A stretch of DNA of 64,000 bases from Cryptomeria japonica (lineage: Eukaryota > Streptophyta > Pinopsida > Cupressales > Cupressaceae), in the NCBI RefSeq assembly GCF_030272615.1, contig NC_081407.1, forward strand, positions 102,719,897-102,783,896, written 5' to 3'. The translations under genes were made by a program, and so were the position numbers. Under the pieces are notes generated by a model. It did not search any database. It saw only the letters and a list, made by a program, of their open reading frames with translations, and was not told the DNA's origin. Shown piece by piece: positions 37,519-49,297 of this stretch. Every line of letters begins with the position of its first letter. The stretch's first letter is position 1.

Positions 37519-39010
37519 ATCTAAGTCTCTACCAGTGGGGGTATGACCCCAAGCTGGTCTCTAAGATATTCAAAAGTTTCCTTAGGCATAGGTTTAATGA
37601 AAATATCTGCAATTTGCTCTTTAGTATTCACATAAACTAGTTTTACTTCTTTTGCTTCAACATTCTCTTTCAAAAAATTCAGTTTGATAGAAACATGTTT
37701 GGTTTTAGAATGTAGTACTAGATTCTTAGATATATCAATTGTTGTTGTGTTATCACAATAGATAATTATAGGTTCTTTGCATTTTACCTTTATGTCTTTC
37801 AACATTTGTTTAAGCCATAATACATGTGTACAGTTAGTTGCTGCTACAACATATTCTGATTTAGCTGTTGATAAAGATGTACAACTTTGTTTCTTACTCA
37901 ACCAAGAAATTAATTTGTTTCCAAGAAAAAATGCTCTGTCGATGGTGCTTTTTCTGTCATCCACATCCCCTTCTCAGTTTGCATCTGTGTATGTACATAA
38001 TTCAAAGTTTTCATCTCTAGGATACCATAAGCCAAGATTTTTAGTACCTTGTAAGTACCAGAAAATCCTTTTTACTGCTGATTCATGATTTTCTTTAGGA
38101 TTACTTTGAAATATAGAAACAATACATATTGCATTCATAATATCAGGTCTTGTTTGTGTCAAATACAGTAGTCCTCCTATCATAGATTTGTATCTTGTTA
38201 GATTAACAGGTTCCGATTCATCCTTCAAAGATAATTTATCAGTTGTAGTCATAGGTGTGCTTACCAGTTTAGAGTTTTCCATACCAAATTTATTTAGTAA
38301 CTCCTTCAAGTACTTAGATTGACTCAAGAATATACCACTATCAGTCTATGAATCTGCAATCCTAAAAATAATTTTATCTCTCCAATCATAGACATATCAA
38401 ATTCTTGTTGCATCTTTTTAGAAAAGTCTTTACATAATTCATCTTCTCCTCCAAAGATTATATCATCAACAAAAACTTCTATAACCAAGATATCATCATT
38501 AGTTATGTTATAGTATAAATTGTTGTCAGCATTACCTTTAGAAAAACCAATCTTCAAAAGATATTTATCCAATCTAGCATACCAAGCTCTTGGAGCTTGC
38601 TTCAATCCATACAAAGCTTTCCTTAACCTGCAAACATATCTTTGTTATCTGTCAAAGAAAATCCATCAGTTTGCTCAATATAAACTTCTTCTTCAAGATC
38701 TCCATTCAGAAATGCACATTTAATATCCATTTGATATACTTTGTAGTTCTTGTGTGCTACAAAAGCCAAGAATAATTTGACTACCTCAATTCTAGCTATC
38801 GGTGCAAAGGTTTCATTGTAATCAATTCCTTCTTTCTATGAATATCCCTTACACACTAGTCTTGCTTTATTTCTTATTACCTTACCATCTTCATTAATTT
38901 TGTTTCTAAATACCCATTTTGTTCCAATTACATTTTTATCTTTAGGTCAAGGAACTAATGTCCATGTATTATTTTTCTCAAATTGTTCTAATTCTTCTTC
39001 CATATCTTTA
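37519..39010 (-). pseudogene. Reverse transcriptase and RNase H of copia B
   Basis: The minus-strand order is: RT start with KINEDGKVIRNKARLVCKGY (about 38900), [59 protein letters not shown], catalytic VFVDDIIFGG, then the RNase H blocks SWLSKKQSCTSLSTAKSEY and YCDNTTTIDISKN, with the stop before 37519. Breaks include a stop in place of Gln after CKGYS, a frameshift near 38640, one near 38330, and a stop at about 37971. The domain order (integrase before RT) is that of Ty1/copia. It is not functional. Confidence 0.92.
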
Positions 39011-39339
39011 ATCTAGTGTTTATCTTCACATGCCTCATTAATTGATGATGGTTCAATTTGAGAAATAAGACATACCTCTTCATTTGCCAGTCTTCCTCTT
39101 GTCATAACTCCTTTATAATTGTTTCCAATTATCTGATCTTTAGAGTGATTTAGTCTTACATACCGGGGTGTCTTAGTTTGTTGTTGTTCTTTAGTTACTG
39201 TAGAATTTTCAGATGATGCCGGTGTAACTGGATCTTCATTCTATACTGATGGGTTTAATGTAGGTTCATTTGTCAATGTCTCTGTTGCCGGTTCAAAGTC
39301 TATATACCTTGAAGTTCCTCTAAACTATTAATCAATCTT

Positions 39340-40293
39340 TACATTTGTACTCTCAACAATTTTCTGCAATCTCTTGTTAAAAAATCTATATGCCTTTCTC
39401 TTAGATGAATAACCAAGAAATATTGCTTCATCACTTCTAGGATCAAATTTTCCAATATACTCATCTCTTCTAATATAGCATTTACTTCCAAATATTCTGA
39501 AATACTTAAGAGTAGGAGTAGTACCAAACCATATTTCATGAGGGGTCTTACCAGTTTCACCTTTGATGTGAACTTTGTTGAATGTTTAGACCATTGTGCT
39601 TACTGCCTCGCTCCAATATACATGTGGTAGATTTGCTTCTGATAAAATACTTCTAGCTGCTTCTAAGATAGTTCTTATTTTCCTTTCTACAACTCCATTT
39701 TGCTGTGGTGTCCAGGGTGCTGATAACTGTCTTCTAATTCCATTCACTTCACAAAATGTATTAAATTCCTTAGATGTGAATTCACCTCCTTGATCTGATC
39801 TCAGACATTTGATTTTCTTGCCGGTTTCATTTTCTACCATTTCTTTGAATAGTTTGAACTTCCCAAATGCTTCTCATTTTTCTCTGAGAAAAGTAACCCA
39901 ACACATTCTAGAATAGTCATCAATGATTAGCATGAAATATCTATCACCTTGTAAGCTTTTAGTTCTAGCTGGACCACATAGATCAGTATGAATTATGTCA
40001 AGAGCATTATTGGATTTTTCTAGAATACTTTTAAAAGATGCTCTAACTTATTTTCCAAATTGACTTTCCTTACATACCGGATTGTGAGGTTTAACAATCT
40101 TAGGTAAATCTCTAACTACCTTAGTAGTACTGATTTTCATAATGCAATCAAAATTTACATGACAGAGTCTCTTATGCCATAGCCAACTTTCATCAATGTG
40201 TGCAATCAAGCATGTCTTTTCATTGCTATTCAAATGAAAGATGTTACCTCTAGTCTGATTACCAGTTGCAATTTCCAAACCAATTTTGTTCAT
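39340..40293 (-). pseudogene. Integrase of copia B
   Basis: The GAG-pre-integrase/zinc region contains SWLWHKRLCHVNFDCIMKIS (about 40190-40130). The core has DIIHTDLCGPA (first Asp, about 39990), LRSDQGGEFTSKEFNTFCE (second Asp) and PQQNGVVERKIRTILEAAR (Glu), so the DDE triad can still be read. Stops occur near 40048, 39880 and 39584. A C-terminal part with YFRIFGSKCYIRRDEYIGKF follows to 39340. The 330 bp between it and RT is the usual low-conservation linker. Confidence 0.92.
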
Positions 40294-40317
40294 GATTTTG
40301 CATTTCCCATTCTTGAA

Positions 40318-40560
40318 CTATAACTGAAATCCTTTTTCAACTAATTGGCCAACACTTAGTAGATTATGCTTTAAACCTTCAACATAGTAAACATTGTCAA
40401 TATTATGCTTACCATCAAGAGATATAGTACCTTTACCTTTGATTGAACAAGCTTTATCACCTTTGAATCTTACTAGACCTCCATTATATTCTTGAAAGGA
40501 TAAGAATTTACTCTTATCTCCAGTCATACCAAGTCCAAAGGTATCACCTTTCATCCTTTG
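40318..40560 (-). pseudogene. Protease-region remnant of copia B
   Basis: The segment MTGDKSKFLSFQEYNGGLVR through VYYVEGLKHNLLSVGQL is the usual copia stretch between protease and GAG-pre-integrase. The catalytic DSG and the gag zinc knuckle that should precede it are absent: the coiled-coil gag reading GDTFGLG is joined directly to MTGDKS. This indicates an internal deletion or recombination junction near 40530. Confidence 0.8.
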
Positions 40561-41120
40561 AGATTGAATTTGTTCTTCAAACAAGATATAACTTTTGATG
40601 AACTTGTCCAACTTCTCATTTGTTTTAGTAAGCTATTTGGTGAGATCTTCATTATGTTTTGACAGGTTCTCTTTCAGAGATGATGTTAATTCAAGATTTA
40701 ACTGCAGGTTTTCCTTCTCTTCTCTTTCAACATTCAAATTCTCATCCAAGGTAGCATTTTATAGCTTGATCTTGGCAACGTCATGATCTCTTTCCTTGAT
40801 AAGATCTTTAGCAACTCTCCTGGCTTCCAATTCCTGACTCATGCAGATAGTAAGACTTTCCTGCTCTCTCCTCAGGTTTAGCTTTGCACCATTGATTTTT
40901 TCAACCTCCTCAGCCAAGGCATCAATATTGGCTTCATCTAAAAACTATTATCAAATATCTCCAATAGTTGTTTAGTAAGCTCTCTCTTTTTGGTTTGAGA
41001 AGCTTTCAGTTTGACTCTTAGGGTTTCAATCTCATTCCCTCTAGCTTCTAGGTCTCTAGCCATCTGAAGATAATTCATGTCTCCCATGGAGGTTTCAAGA
41101 CTTCCTTCTAAGTGGTTAGG
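40560..41120 (-). pseudogene. gag coiled-coil region (element A or A/B chimera)
   Basis: This starts soon after the primer site, with ATG near 41081 (MGDMNYLQMARDLEARGNEI) and a helical, charged frame. A stop at 40938 and frame changes follow. It ends with KLDKFIKSYILFEEQIQSQ and GDTFGLG, typical of Sirevirus-like copia gag. The upstream end belongs to A by its primer site and LTR, and the downstream end runs into B's protease region. Confidence 0.75.
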
Positions 41121-41135
41121 CTTCACAGAAGTTAG

Positions 41136-41147
41136 GCTCTGATACCA
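41136..41147 (-). promoter_or_regulatory. Primer binding site of element A
   Basis: GCTCTGATACCA on the plus strand is TGGTATCAGAGC on the minus strand, two bases from the LTR. It is the tRNA-iMet primer site. Confidence 0.92.
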
Positions 41148-41149
41148 AT

Positions 41150-42233
41150 TGATGGACTTGAAATGCACTGAGAGGTGGGGGGGGTGGTGAATTAGTTACA
41201 AAAAAAATACTACTTCATCTAGTAACCTTTAGGTGAACTGAATAGATCTTTTGATTAAAATTCATGTAATCCAAAATGATATAACAACATTCACAATAAG
41301 TAAAACATCCACCATAACACAAATATTTCTATGTGGAAAAACCATGGTGAGATGGAACTCACAAGTTAACTATCTGCAGTAATAGATAACTAATTGGTTA
41401 GGGTCTACAAAGTGCTCTGCTAGGAGCAAATCTGGTTAGAGATCACAAAGCTTGATTAGAAGCTTGTACCTTGTTAGGAGTAACCTTGGTGGAGGATTTC
41501 TGAATCCAAACTAATGGATCACCCTATTAGAGGATTTGTACATTGAAGCTTGTTAGAGCTTACCTGGTTAGGGGATTTGACTTCTACTGTAATTGCTAGA
41601 AGACAACAAGAATGGTTTGATCTGTCTGAGTAGAACAATACTTGCTTGATCAGATCCTTCTAAACATATTCAACACTACTATTCAATACACTCTACAACT
41701 TAATACTTTTTCACTCACATACAATAAAACTCTTTCGCTCATCAACTTCATCATACATCATACAGAATAATTCACTATGATGTCAATATATAGACATTCA
41801 GATTTCATGTCAGCCTAAGGAAAATTATAACACAATTTCCTAGGTCCAGTGTATCTGGTCAAGTGGCCATAACTCATCACAAAAATTACCACCAAAAATT
41901 TGCCGATGGGATAACTCATCACACAATCACCGAATATAGGTTGGAACAATCAATACCGGTTGGGGTAAAATATATGAACCATTATCCTAAATCTTTTGAC
42001 ATGATCTCCGCTTGATCTTCATCTTGATGCCAACTAATGAATATCCACTGGTTGTCTCTTATGTATATACTGATTATCACAAAGTACCGGTTAGAGATAA
42101 ACCATTAAGTATACCGATTGTAGTGTAAACAATCTTAAAGTTACACCGGTAGAAAATATGAACATATGTGTGTATATGTGTTTCATCAATAAAAACATAT
42201 GATAAATATATTATAATCATCATCAAGCAAATA
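41150..42233 (-). repeat. 5' LTR of element A
   Basis: This 1084-bp LTR ends at its 3' side (minus) with CAAGTCCATCA. Its outer end reads TATTTGCTTGATG (minus) next to the target duplication CAAAT, so the expected TG appears to have mutated to TA. It matches 31307-32098 over its inner 770 bp. Confidence 0.88.
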
Positions 42234-42238
42234 CAAAT

Positions 42239-42903
42239 ATCTACATGGTCTGTTGTAATATAGAAATTCTTACAACAAATGCAGATAGAAGATTGAAGGA
42301 GTTGCATGATAAGGTAGCTAACATTGCAAATTATTTTAATGGATTGACCTCTCTAACAACATCGATTGATGCTCAAATTTTATCTTTGGAGAATCAAATT
42401 TTTTCTTTTGAGAAGGAGAGAGAAAAAATCATTCGGAGATCAAGGAGTCTTAGAGGATTAGTGAGTCCAAGACTGGATTCACTAGGCATGCACAAAGAGA
42501 GTGTATGGATATGATTGCTAAACCCACACCGAAAGAAGTCTTAGAAAAGGAAACTCTTGCACACTTACTAAGTGGACTAGTATAAATATCTGAAACCTTC
42601 AAAACTGGCTAGGATACATACCTACAGTTGCTAGATAAGGCTTACCCAAAAAATTTTAAGTTAGTCAAGCTCCGGTAAAATAAACAGTATTTATTCATTT
42701 GTTCTGAATTCTTTCAATTCTTTCACCGGTCTTTGGCATTGATGCAAAAGGGGGAGTGTATATATGTGAAAAATATCAGAAAATATCACACATAAACATA
42801 TGGGAAGGATATCAGAAGGAGTGTATTTCTCAGGGGGAGCATATGTCATTTTTCAGTTGGACCAGCAGGGAATCCATTTTTCACATGAGTGTTTCCATCA
42901 ATG
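42239..42903 (+). pseudogene. aORF tail and 3' untranslated part of element C
   Basis: This continues the frame left at 31306 after element A: a helical block (TTNADRRLKELHDKVANIAN ... SIDAQILSLENQIFSFEKER) open to 42514, then breaks. From about 42600 the sequence is non-coding. It ends in several GGGGGAG strings before the final polypurine tract. Confidence 0.7.
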
Positions 42904-42917
42904 CTGAAGGGGGAGAT
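42904..42917 (+). other. Polypurine tract of element C
   Basis: CTGAAGGGGGAGAT directly precedes the 3' LTR. It would serve as plus-strand primer. Confidence 0.8.
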
Positions 42918-43814
42918 TGTTCGCAATTGACACTCATTGGATTCATTTTATTGTCATTGACAGAAAAAAGATTAGATGGAAGTCACATACCGACATTAGT
43001 AGGCATTCATTGACAAACACCGACATTGAGCATCCAAGGTTACAACTGACATCGACATCCAACACTTTAGGGAAGCTGACATCAAGGAAGCTTTATTTGA
43101 AAAATCATTTTGTAATTATTGTATAAGGTTGACATTCTATATCTTTTTGTATTATAAGCCGACATAAGGAATATTGTTTGTAAAGGGTATATAGGTCAGT
43201 TTGTTAGGTCATTATGAGATGAATAATAATATAAAATATGTGGATGAGATTGTGGATTATAACAGAATAGGATTGTGGAATGCGAAGGTCATTTGTATGT
43301 GAATGTTTTATCATGCAATGATCTATAGATGTTTTTGGAAGACATTCTTGGAGGGAGGGAGATACTGGCAGTAGTATTCAAGGTTTATGAACTGGTACAG
43401 AGCATATCTATAACATGAACTCTTTTTGGCATAAGAGATGCATTTTGTGAGTTCATTTTCATTGTTTTAATTCAACATAAGCTTGTAGTCAGTGAGACTC
43501 TTTAGTGATGAGCAGTGTGCTCTAGGCAGTGTGCCTTCCTACATGTGTAGGCCCCCTCTTTATGTAATATATTTCATATGGCTAGTGAATTGATATTGTG
43601 GGTCATAAATCCCACCATGTTTTTTCCTCTTTAAGGTTTTCCATGTATAAATTATGTGTGTTATGGTGTTCATTCATGTTGATGGTTTATTTGCTTCAAT
43701 TTATATGTTTATTCATTTACGGGTTTATGTGTGTATGGTATAAAAGCATAAAATATTATCTTACTGTTAGATTACTGATTCACACCCCCCTCTCAGTGTT
43801 CTTGGATCCCAACA
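42918..43814 (+). repeat. 3' LTR of element C
   Basis: This 897-bp LTR starts TGTTCGCAATTGAC and ends GGATCCCAACA. It is followed by target duplication CTATT (43815-43819), identical to that at 8524-8528. Confidence 0.94.
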
Positions 43815-43819
43815 CTATT

Positions 43820-44216
43820 CAAAGGTTTTCTTTTCAACAATGAGGGACTATCTAGCTTATGATATAACTTTATGCATTAGTCTAGGCAGTGAGAAAGCGT
43901 ATAAAAAATAGTATGAGAAAGACTCAAATTATGGGGAATACAAATAGTAAGAAAATACATGATCATTGAGGGAAAATCTAAGATTGGTTGACAAATATAA
44001 GATAGCAACCATGCAGATCATAGAATAATGATAAGGAGAATGCCTAAATAATAGTCCATATGAATCACCAAGTAATAGCAACATATAGCCATAATAATCC
44101 TCACATAGAGCAACCATGGAGTCAAGTAATAAAAACTAGAACAATACATTCCATATAAAAGTAGTTAGACTTAAAATGATAAGGAAATTTTAAAAATGCT
44201 AAAGAAAATATCAAGT
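43820..44216. other. Short AT-rich interval, nothing recognised
   Basis: This is the right flank of element C. No gene or element was recognised. Confidence 0.5.
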
Positions 44217-47200
44217 AATAAAAAAATTACAAGGATGAGGCATATTCACAACTTTTTTAGTCCCACCATAGATATCAACACTAGAAGAAACTCATACTAT
44301 TAGTGTACATACAAGACAATAGGGCAGTTCATTATACCCAGCAACTTGTGGTGTTGTTGTTCATGTTGGCTCTATTGGACCTTGCAATTAAGATTCAATA
44401 TACATTATTCAATAAGATTAACTATGCAACATAATGAAATATTGAAAAGTGTGTTATCTTATTGAGCTTCGCTTGGTTTTGAGAATAGTTTAATATTCTC
44501 TACTTAACAAGGCCAACCATGTGAAGGTGGAAGCTCATTTGGTCCCCCCCCCCTCCCCCCCCCTAACATTCCCTCTAAATTCCCCGTTAACATCTAACAT
44601 TCATTCATTATTTCTACCATTAATAAAATATGACAACCATTCATTAATATCACATAACATTCATTAACACATAACATTGATTAACATTAATTAACATGCA
44701 ACATTCATCAATATTAATTAACACATAATTACATTCATTAACACATAAAAAAAGTCATTATCAAATAAGGTAGATTACAATCATTCCTTTTTTTCTTTTT
44801 TCTTTGAAGCTATGAAAAGACTAAGTGGAGCATCATTTTCTTTATTATTTCCCCCCTCTTCAGTTGTTCTTCCCTCTGATCATGATCTCGATGTATGCCC
44901 AGTCCTATACTGAGGATGAGGATGAGGACACTGAAGCGAAGGGGGGTCCTCTGCAATAACAAAGAAATGGGTTAAATTAAAAACATTTTTTATTATTGTT
45001 ACAAGTATTTCATCAATTTAGAGAACATAATTGTTGCGCTCTTTACCTGATGGGGCCACATCATTTTGTCTAGCCTCAACCTCAACATGTTGAACACCCT
45101 CTAGATCCTCTGGAGTTGAAATACTAAAGGTTACATTAATGCTGAACACCAATTGCAATTAATTTTTTTTAAAGGAATGACAGTGGTCCTCTTTACCTGA
45201 TTGGGGAACATCACGTTTCTGATATTGTGTACCCGGATCATTCTCCACTATGTCACCACCGACTACATGCTCTAAAATATTAACAAAAAAGGTTACATTA
45301 ATTACTACTCTAATTGAAAATTAAGATGTTTAATTGTATGAATAATTAAATAAATAAATTTGAATAGCAAATGAATACCTCCACTACTAGGATGCACATC
45401 TGGACCTTCATGTGCAGGTGGCGTTTCACGATTAGCAGGCTGCATTCCAATGTCATGCACATTGTTATCATTGCTTCCTTATTTAAAACAAATATAGTCA
45501 CTTTATGTTGGAACTCAACATCAATTAGATTATTGCAGGTAAAGTATTTAATTTGAAACAATTTTCATTTAGCTTATTTACCTATGTGATGGATGCACTA
45601 GAATATTGTGTTTGTCCACTCAATTCTTGTAGCTGATTAGCCATGATTGTATAGCCTTGCTAGTAGGCAATTCTCTTGTCATCTTCTGTGGGCGCTCTAT
45701 TGAATTCAAAGCCCTACATTTTTGCTTGGTATCGTGAATTTTGCTTGCATTGTTTGATAAAAAAAATCGTTTGCAATTTATAAATATTTTGATTCGATAT
45801 TTCATTTACAAATACTTATAATTCATGTGGCAAGTTTCATATAACCACCAAAGCCAAGTTTATGTTGCTTGTTCTTTTCTTGTCTTGCCTTAGTTTCCTT
45901 TGACGTGTCACTCAGTCTATGAAAAGTTTGAAATATGTTAGATTATATAAATATAAAGAGTAATTAATTAGTACATAATTACATTCTTAATAGTATCCCA
46001 TACCTTCTTTTGGTGTCTGGTGGTGTATTTCCTTTTTTCCTTTCAATTCTCTCCTTGGCATCCAAAATCAAGTCCTTCCACTCCCTCTCTAGAATCATGG
46101 AGGGTGCTCATACTTTACTTTCTTCTCTAAATGGGTTTTGTATTGGTCCCTCACATACTTTAGATATGTGCCATCTTTTTCAAGGAGCTTGGTTTTGTCG
46201 AATGTGTCATTTCCAAACCACTCAACCATACGGTTTGTCAATTCATCTTTTAACCTTTTTTCTTGGCCATTCCACCTTTTAAAGAAAAACAAAACCTGTT
46301 AGATTCATAAATGAACTGAAGCTACATTTATTATAGTTCAAGAAATGGATCAAAGGAAAACTATTCTAGCAATGATATGAAATCAAAATAGTGGATTTGG
46401 GGTAGTTCACCTATGATGTTCCACCTTTTACGTATGGTGGACCCAAATATACACAATGCAATGTCATTAAGATTTTTATAAAAAATATCATTTCCTGCAA
46501 AAAATTCATGGGATCATTAATCCAAAATGAGTGATTAGAAAGTAAATTATAATTAGATTATATATAATAATAATTGTAATGTACTTGGAACCTTTTGTAT
46601 CTTTAAGGGAATCATTTCTTCATTGCTCACCACCAATGTGGCTTGCAACATTCCCGTACTAGCAATACAAGAAGATCCAGCAAATGATGGTATGTTATCA
46701 CCAGTAGTTGCCTCTGGTGCATCCTCATGTGCATCGCCTACTACAAAAAATGAATCCACTATGAAATGCCCCTAAGAAAGAACACTTGAAGGGAAATAAA
46801 CACATAACAGAAGATAGAGCAAAAGAGGGATATGCCAACAGTGGACGAGACAATATGATGTGCAGTACAAGATGTCTATAAGCTCCGTGTTGCCAACATT
46901 GCAGTCAACAATACAGGTGGGACTAACCTCTGATGAGGCACTGATGGCATTTGCACAGGAACATTGACAACACCTGAAGAATAATACATTAAATATATGT
47001 AGTGCAATAATTGTAAACAAGGATGAACCTTTATTATGAATATTGACAGTATCAAGTATGATGTATTTTGGGTACTCAAAGTGATAATCCAAGGAAGTGA
47101 TAAGCCAAGAAAATCATCATCACCTGAACTACCTGCAATACCCCGATCATGGCCACCAGGTTGATGAGGACGCATAAATTGCTGTAAAAACAACACGCAC

Positions 47201-47740
47201 ATATTTTAGTTAATGACATAAAAGAGTATAAAATATAAATCATTATTGATCTTTTGTTATAATTAAAGGTTTCGTTACTACTTACTTCAAAGTTTTCTAT
47301 TGTCTGAATCAATTTTTGCACCCTCTCTTGTATCTCATCAGTCTAAGGCTCCATGGATGCCAAAGCAACAATCTCTCTACTAATTTTTCTAATAGACTTT
47401 TTTATCAATTCCATAGGGTTTGTGGAATTTGCAGGGTCATCTCACTTAATCTTGTTGAGTCCATTTCCATAGAAAGGTGATCAGGTACTACAACTCCCTT
47501 TCCCTTTCCCCAAACATCCGTCTGTGACAAGAATATCGTTAACAATTACAAAATTAATCTAAAACACTCAAAAAAAGAACATAATAATGTAACAATTTTC
47601 TTCTGTCTAATCTATAAAATTACAATGAGGTTTACCTACTCGGTAGAAGTGTCGTGACCTACATCCCTATTTGTGCTATGTGATGGATCTATGTTGCCTT
47701 GTGACAAAGAAAAAATATAAAAACGTTAGCGAAATGAAAC
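44217..47740 (-). pseudogene. Second copy of the CACTA tnpA-like region, truncated
   Basis: This is collinear with about 18795-22290 in CACTA E: the same start TACAAGGATGAGGCATATTC, the same C-rich run (44548-44565), and the same coding blocks, for example VEWFGNDTFDKTKLLEKDGT at about 46230. By eye it is roughly 85-90% identical, with indels. No CACTA termini were found at its edges, and homology stops about 50 bp past the GTGACAAAGAAAA segment. It is a remnant of a related element, lacking the tnpD-like gene. Confidence 0.82.
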
Positions 47741-47824
47741 CAATAAACTTAGCAAAAAAACTTCATCATAAAATGGCATATTGGAGTCATTAATTGGAGG
47801 TTGGTTAATTTAAATGGTATATAG

Positions 47825-48345
47825 TACGTACCACCCCCATGATAGGAACTTTTTCTGTATCTATATGTTTCAAATTGTAATCAATTAGCAGCTCTTCCCC
47901 TGCACTTATTGATTTTATCGTACATACGATTACATGATTTCCCTTGCATGCCTCAAATATGCAATTGGGTTGTTTATTAGTTGACCCAGGTCACGTACTA
48001 TTTATAAAACCTGCAATATCCCCTATTGCTTTTGGCCTTCCATCAATGTATACAACCACTCATTACTTTGATCAATATCTTTCTGTTTTATATAATTTGT
48101 TGACAGTGCATACCTACACATAATTCTTTTATATTGAACAATCTACATCCAATTATTGTAATTGTAACAAGGTCTGACAAACTCCATCAATTCAACAACT
48201 TTGTTGTAATAGACCTTTATGTCGTCCATGAAAAATAGGCCCAAACCATGTAACGAAAAAGGTGCTATGTGATATATCCTATCCTTAACACAAAAATAAG
48301 TTTTTATTGGAGGAAGTGTCTTGGGTAGCCATTGTTTCTGTAGAT
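47825..48345 (-). pseudogene. SET-domain gene fragment, frameshifted
   Basis: On the minus strand one frame reads LPKTLPPIKTYFCVKDRIYH, IAPFSLHGLGLFFMDDIKVY and VELMEFVRPCYNYNNWM, then a TAG. After a frame change it continues YIDGRPKAIGDIAGFINS, NKQPNCIFEACKGN and CTIKSISAGEELLIDYNLKH. The elements HGLGLF, GDIAGFINS...PNC and AGEELLIDYN correspond to the start, the pseudoknot part and the catalytic end of SET domains (protein lysine methyltransferases). It is only about 170 codons long with one stop and one frameshift, so it is a relic or a captured piece. It sits between the truncated CACTA copy and a C-family LTR. Confidence 0.72.
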
Positions 48346-48350
48346 GTTTG

Positions 48351-49246
48351 TGTTGGGATCTAAGAAAACTGAGAGGAGGGGGGGTGAATTAGTGTTTTGC
48401 CGGTGTGAACAGATTTATCCTTTTATACAATACACATATAAACTGGTAAACAAATAAGCATATAACAAGAAGCAAATGCATCATCCACATAAATGAACAC
48501 CATAACACACATAATTTATACATGGAAAACCTCAAAGAGGAAAAACCATGGTGGAATTTGTGACCCACAATATCAGTTCATTGGTCATATGAAAAGATAT
48601 TACATCTAATGGGGGCCTACACTTGCAGGAAGGCACATTGCCTAGAGCATACTGCTCATCACTAAAGAGCCTCACTGACTACAAGCTTTCTACTAAATAA
48701 AATATTGAAGAATAAACTCAAGAATGTATCTTCTATGACAAATAGAGTTTCGGTTCTAGCTCTGCTCTATACCAGTTCATAAACCTTGAACTACTACCGG
48801 TATCCCTTCTCCTCCAAGAATGCTTTCCAATATATCTATAGATCATCATACAAAATGATCTTCATACATATAATTCACATTATATAGTTTTGTTATATTC
48901 TCCTATGTCCATACCATGTCACTCTCTCTTATCAATCATATATAAAAATGACCTAGCAGACTGACCTATATACCCATTACAAATAATATGCCTCATGTCG
49001 TCTTACAATACATTTACAAAAGATATTCAATGTTGGCCTCGACAATAATTATAAAATGATTTACAAAATAAATCCTCCTCAATGTCAGCTTCCAATGAAG
49101 TGTTGATGTCGGTGCCAGTGTAGCCCTGAATGCTCCAAAGTCGGTATCTCCTGGTATATGCCTCCTATTGCCGGTATATGTCTTCCATCTGATCTTGTTG
49201 CCATCAATGAAAACAAAAAGAATCCAATGAGTGTCAATTGCCAACA
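48351..49246 (-). repeat. C-family LTR (element H), minus strand
   Basis: The 896-bp sequence reads TGTTGGCAATTGACACTC to GATCCCAACA on the minus strand and is homologous to the LTRs of element C. Next to it, 49247-49297 matches the end of C's internal region including the polypurine tract (AAAAGGGAGAGAT, minus). It is therefore a 3' LTR of a related element whose body is interrupted at 49298. Confidence 0.9.
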
Positions 49247-49297
49247 ATCTCTCCCTTTTGCATTGATGACAACACTCATGTGAAAAATGGATTCCCT

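Larger units (their letters stand above)
31307..42233 (-). mobile_element. Element A: LTR retrotransposon (-) with chimeric or nested copia B
   Basis: Element A is bounded by related LTRs at 31307-32098 (truncated 3' LTR) and 41150-42233 (5' LTR), with target duplication CAAAT (31302-31306, 42234-42238). On the minus strand it holds a primer site, gag coiled coil, copia B pol and B's 3' LTR, gag zinc knuckles, and an aORF homologous to that of element C. Without B, A has the same gag + aORF layout as C. Confidence 0.88.
8529..43814 (+). mobile_element. Element C: non-autonomous LTR retrotransposon (gag + aORF), with nested insertions
   Basis: Both LTRs (8529-9415 and 42918-43814) are present and flanked by the perfect 5-bp duplication CTATT (8524-8528, 43815-43819). 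After removing CACTA E and element A with their target duplications, about 6.7 kb remains. This holds LTR, tRNA-Met primer site, gag with zinc knuckles, a long aORF in pieces (10662-12092, 29697-30020, 30970-31306, 42239-42530), polypurine tract and LTR. No protease, integrase or RT of C was found. This fits the TR-GAG type of non-autonomous element (gag only) with an added ORF, which is an inference from what is missing. Confidence 0.88.
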
